Part shown: positions 61,558-64,000 of the stretch, in pieces | How positions within the stretch are numbered: the first letter of the stretch is position 1 | Layout: every line of letters starts with the position of its first letter | Assembly: GCF_000721265.1 (NCBI RefSeq) | Contig: NZ_JOFZ01000006.1 | Coordinates: forward strand, 657,497-721,496 | DNA: 64,000 nucleotides | Direction of reading: 5' to 3' | From: Streptomyces sp. NRRL F-5126 | GTDB lineage: Bacteria > Actinomycetota > Actinomycetes > Streptomycetales > Streptomycetaceae | Position numbers and translations under genes: made by a program | Notes under the pieces: model-generated | Told to the model about the DNA's origin: nothing | Seen by the model: the letters and a program-made list of their open reading frames with translations, nothing else | The model's database searches: none

Positions 61558-62226
61558 TCAAGTCGCTTCGGGATCCAGCCCGAAGCGCTGGATGATGTCA
61601 GGGTGGGTGGAGGCGGCAACGTGATCGGCAAGCGGCCAGACGCCACGCTGATCTCCGAGATCCTCGTAATGTAGCGGCTGGTCCAGATGGAACCCGTACG
61701 GCGAGGTGTCTGTCACAGTGGTCAAGGTTCGTTCGTCAGGTCCGGGACCCAGTCCGTGCAAGATCACCGTACGTCCCAGGTGGCTCGGCAGCACCACTGT
61801 CCAGAGGCCCGCGAATTCCCAACGGCGGCCGACAACGGTCTCTGAGGCTTGATCGTGGAGCTGCCACTCCTCGGCCGGCCAGTCACCCGCCCGCGCAGCT
61901 TCCTCTTCAGCGATCTCGTAGAGGGGGCGGAGGATCCGCTCACGGTCGGCATCGGTGGCCAGGGGAAGAATCATGTTCAGGTGCGCGAAAGTGGCGGCGA
62001 GAGCGATGTCGGCACGAGCGTCTTCGGGCTTCATGTTCTCGACGTGCCGAGCGTCCTCGACGGTCTCGACGATCAGCGCCGAGTCCTTGTCTCGATGCGC
62101 GAGCCAGACCGACCAGACCGGGTGACCCGGCGAGCCGTCGTAGAACTCGATCCACCGATCCCCTGACCAGTCCAAAGGAAGACCATAGGGGATGAATCCG
62201 AGAGGGGGGTGCACATGCTTCTCCAT
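61558..62226 (-). CDS. Hypothetical protein
   Basis: A 222-residue cytosolic protein with no recognised domain. It starts MEKHVHPPLGFIPYGLPLDWSG and contains HPVWSVWLAHRD, KPEDARADIALAATFAHLNM and GRTVILHGLGPGPDERT. There is no signal peptide or membrane segment. The ATG at 62226 is used; the ribosome binding site is weak. It could be chromosomal or cargo of the mobile element. Confidence 0.65.
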   Translation of the reverse strand: MEKHVHPPLGFIPYGLPLDWSGDRWIEFYDGSPGHPVWSVWLAHRDKDSALIVETVEDARHVENMKPEDARADIALAATFAHLNMILPLATDADRERILRPLYEIAEEEAARAGDWPAEEWQLHDQASETVVGRRWEFAGLWTVVLPSHLGRTVILHGLGPGPDERTLTTVTDTSPYGFHLDQPLHYEDLGDQRGVWPLADHVAASTHPDIIQRFGLDPEAT

Positions 62227-62298
62227 GGCTTCGAGTATCCCACCGTGAGGGCGACAACTCATCGGCTCTGCAGGCGATGCCGTCACCGGATCCGCTAC

Positions 62299-62326
62299 GC
62301 CGGCCGTCTGCTGGCAGACGGCCGGC
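62299..62326 (-). terminator. Hairpin after the first secreted-protein gene
   Basis: GCCGGCCGTCTGC (62299-62311) and its complement (62314-62326) form perfect 13-base arms with a 2-nt loop, 18 nt downstream of the secreted protein gene at 62345. Confidence 0.7.
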
Positions 62327-62344
62327 ATGCCTGGGCGAGTCAGA

Positions 62345-62809
62345 TCAGCTCTCGACGGTCTCGCAAGCGGGGCCACCAGGATTGTGCCCGCTGGAGGTCC
62401 GTGCATACACACACACCCGCGATCCGTCCGGGTAACTGGCGTTCGGCTGCTCGGAATAGACAGCGGACTTCCCGGCCGTGCCGCACATAGAAGGGGACGT
62501 CTTGTCGTTGTAGGTGTTGCCACCCTTGGTGATTCTGATCTCAATGCGGCCACACCACTTGAGGCTGCCGCTCAGGTTCACGTCTCCGCTGACGGCATCG
62601 ACGTGGAGCCCACTGCCTATGACGTTGATGCACACCTGCGATCCCGTACAGCCGTTGGCTGACTGAGGCTGTAGGTCCAAGGGCTTGGGAGCGGAGAGGA
62701 CCAGAGGCGTGGGGGCAGGCGAACCCGGGGCGGCGCTGGCGACGGCGGGCGCTACTCCGACTGCCGCGAAGGCTATGGCAGCGACTGTTATCGCGTGACG
62801 AAACAACAC
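62345..62809 (-). CDS. Small secreted protein
   Basis: A 154-residue protein with a signal peptide (FRHAITVAAIAFAAVGVAPAVASA, cleaved near residue 27). The mature part has four or more Cys (CTGSQVCINVIGSG, KWCGRIEIRI, MCGTAG, VCVYA and C near the end) that may form disulfides. The GTG at 62809 follows AGGAG. It may pair with the next secreted protein (62856). Function unknown. Confidence 0.75.
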   Translation of the reverse strand: MLFRHAITVAAIAFAAVGVAPAVASAAPGSPAPTPLVLSAPKPLDLQPQSANGCTGSQVCINVIGSGLHVDAVSGDVNLSGSLKWCGRIEIRITKGGNTYNDKTSPSMCGTAGKSAVYSEQPNASYPDGSRVCVYARTSSGHNPGGPACETVES

Positions 62810-62855
62810 GTTCTCCTAGTCTGTCGGCGAAACCAGCGATGGAAGCAGCGCTGGC

Positions 62856-63305
62856 CTAGAAGGTCCTCTCGAACTGCGTCGTGCAAGCCTGATAATTCCC
62901 CTTGTATATTTCCGCCTCCACCGTCCCTGTGTGGCCACTACTGACCGAGATAGTGATGGTGCTCGTTCTCGCACCGGCGCTTGAAGTGGCGTTCACCTGA
63001 CCCTGTTTTTGGACTGTCGAACCGAGCACTGCAGCCTGATAGTGCATCGTGCCATGAGAACTGCCGAGCCACTTCGACAATCCGGTCCCGACGATCTTGA
63101 AGGACCATTTACCGCCCGAGTACTGCTGACTCGTGAGGTAAACGGTGTCCCCACAGTCGGGACGGGGCTCCTTCGGAGAGACAGAGGCATGAGTGGCCGC
63201 GATTGCGGGTTCCGCAACGACTACACCCATGAGGGAAATTGCGGCGGCGACGACCACGATCCCTCGCCGCGACCTGGTGCTCGAACCGTGAACACGAAGC
63301 TTCAT
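62856..63305 (-). CDS. Small secreted protein
   Basis: A 149-residue protein with a signal peptide (RRGIVVVAAAISLMGVVVAEPAIAAT, cleaved near residue 37). The mature part starts ASVSPKEPRPDCGDTVYLTSQQY and is rich in Ser, Thr and Gly, with Cys near both ends. The ATG at 63305 follows AGAGGAG. It lies 46 nt upstream of the other secreted protein gene in the same orientation, and the two are probably co-transcribed. Function unknown. Confidence 0.75.
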   Translation of the reverse strand: MKLRVHGSSTRSRRGIVVVAAAISLMGVVVAEPAIAATHASVSPKEPRPDCGDTVYLTSQQYSGGKWSFKIVGTGLSKWLGSSHGTMHYQAAVLGSTVQKQGQVNATSSAGARTSTITISVSSGHTGTVEAEIYKGNYQACTTQFERTF

Positions 63306-64000
63306 TTTTCTCCTCTCGCGCATACGAAATCATCAGGGCTGCACCTTAAACTCCCCCGCTCACCCTGAGTGATCAACCGGCTCCGCTGAGCCTACAACCA
63401 GCGCCATTCACGCGTCGAGGGGGCACTGTGAAAAAATAAGCGGAATTTAACGCTCCTTTAGCTATTCGGAAGAAGGGAAATAATTAAACCCGCAGGCCAC
63501 CACACTCTCTATTTCCGGATCAATAACTCCGTCAAGTCGACGCACACAAACCCCGACCGTACGAACGATGTCCCCGTTCCAGCACGAAACGACGGCACAC
63601 AACACAACCGGCGACTGCCGGTCTCGGCCCTTCAGGGTAGTTTGAGATGTTCTGAGGTTTCGTAGTGGATGAGTCGGTTATGACCGCTTCATCCTCGAAT
63701 TAAGTGATGCACTAGCCGCCGCGCAGAATTGCATCTCCTACACAGGTCGCCTTCCCGCTATGCGATGCTTCCGTCTCGTCTGGTTTCGGCAGCAGAGTTG
63801 AGCATAAATCGCGTGTTTACTCATATTTTCCGCAAGGGTACCGACGGCCGATATCCGTATTTTCTTGCAGCTTCCCCGCTATGGAGTCAATCCACCCATT
63901 GGCCTCGATTCGTCAGCGGGGTTCGATCGCTGATCGACCCGGCGGTTTGCCCGTAATGTCCTGGGCCGGTGGATGACGGGCCGTCGCGTGACGCTGCGGC
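63306..64000. other. Region without a recognised gene
   Basis: About 695 nt with lower GC content (especially 63420-63480 and 63650-63900) and no convincing coding frame on either strand. It may hold the promoter of the secreted-protein genes and the 5' flank of a gene beyond the window. No tRNA or repeat could be made out. Confidence 0.6.

Noticed and set aside
61558..61620. Shared GGGATCCAG with the left end of the element as a possible right attachment site
   Set aside because: Nine bases are too few to be meaningful, and the site lies inside a probable coding sequence.
63729..63956. Plus-strand open frame of 75 codons near the window end
   Set aside because: No ribosome binding site, no recognisable domain and composition unlike coding sequence.

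Overview
The window is a high-GC actinobacterial chromosome segment, almost certainly Streptomyces or a close relative. This rests on codon use, the frequent GTG/TTG starts, and a gene set typical of that genus: futalosine-type menaquinone genes, a System II cytochrome c maturation block next to hemL, and paired XRE/DUF397 genes. No rRNA or tRNA gene was found.

Region 1 (1-5.2 kb) is accessory. It holds the end of an alkyl-sulfatase, a PPOX-fold protein, a frameshifted Uma2 gene, an RsbW-like ATPase, and an intact XRE/DUF5753 regulator with its DUF397 partner. A broken second copy of that pair follows, with an orphan gene lying against it.

Region 2 (5.3-16 kb, minus strand) is a contact-toxin type cassette. 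In transcription order it contains a secreted LamG-repeat protein, a giant RHS-repeat protein with an unclassified C-terminal tip, and a small gene overlapping it by 4 nt that is probably the immunity gene.

Region 3 (16-24 kb) is a set of small redox and regulatory operons: an APH-type kinase, an F420/NADP-type oxidoreductase, a SnoaL-like protein, several SDR/NAD(P)-binding proteins, a nitroreductase, a substrate-binding-fold protein without a signal peptide, and two TetR regulators. It ends in a decayed RHS remnant and a 16-17 bp tandem repeat array.

Region 4 (24.4-43 kb) is core metabolism. It carries a SAM-dependent methyltransferase, a geranylgeranyl-reductase-type flavoprotein, and menaquinone genes for methylation (menG), cyclisation (mqnC), chorismate dehydration (mqnA), aminofutalosine synthesis (mqnE), UbiX- and UbiD-like decarboxylation and prenylation (mqnP). 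Interspersed are a cold-shock protein with a hairpin leader, an acyl-CoA ligase, a dicarboxylate symporter, two GNAT proteins, an Lrp regulator and a rhomboid protease. The first futalosine steps (MqnA, MqnE), the cyclisation (MqnC) and the late ring-tailoring steps are here; futalosine hydrolase (MqnB), MqnD and a full-length aminofutalosine deaminase are not.

Region 5 (43-53.5 kb) has a Tat-type phosphoesterase, the cytochrome c maturation operon (TlpA-like, CcdA, ResB, CcsB), a deacetylase-like lipoprotein, a histidine phosphatase, hemL and a conserved hypothetical.

Region 6 (53.5-60.2 kb) is an integrative mobilizable element: tyrosine integrase, XRE repressor, excisionase-type protein, DUF3631 ATPase, a palindrome-rich stretch that may be an oriT or replication origin, MobC and a relaxase. 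Two matching 20-bp operator-like sites lie between the divergent XRE and excisionase genes. The right border was not located, so the genes at 60.3-63.3 kb (a kinase-like protein, a hypothetical, two small secreted proteins) could be cargo or chromosome.
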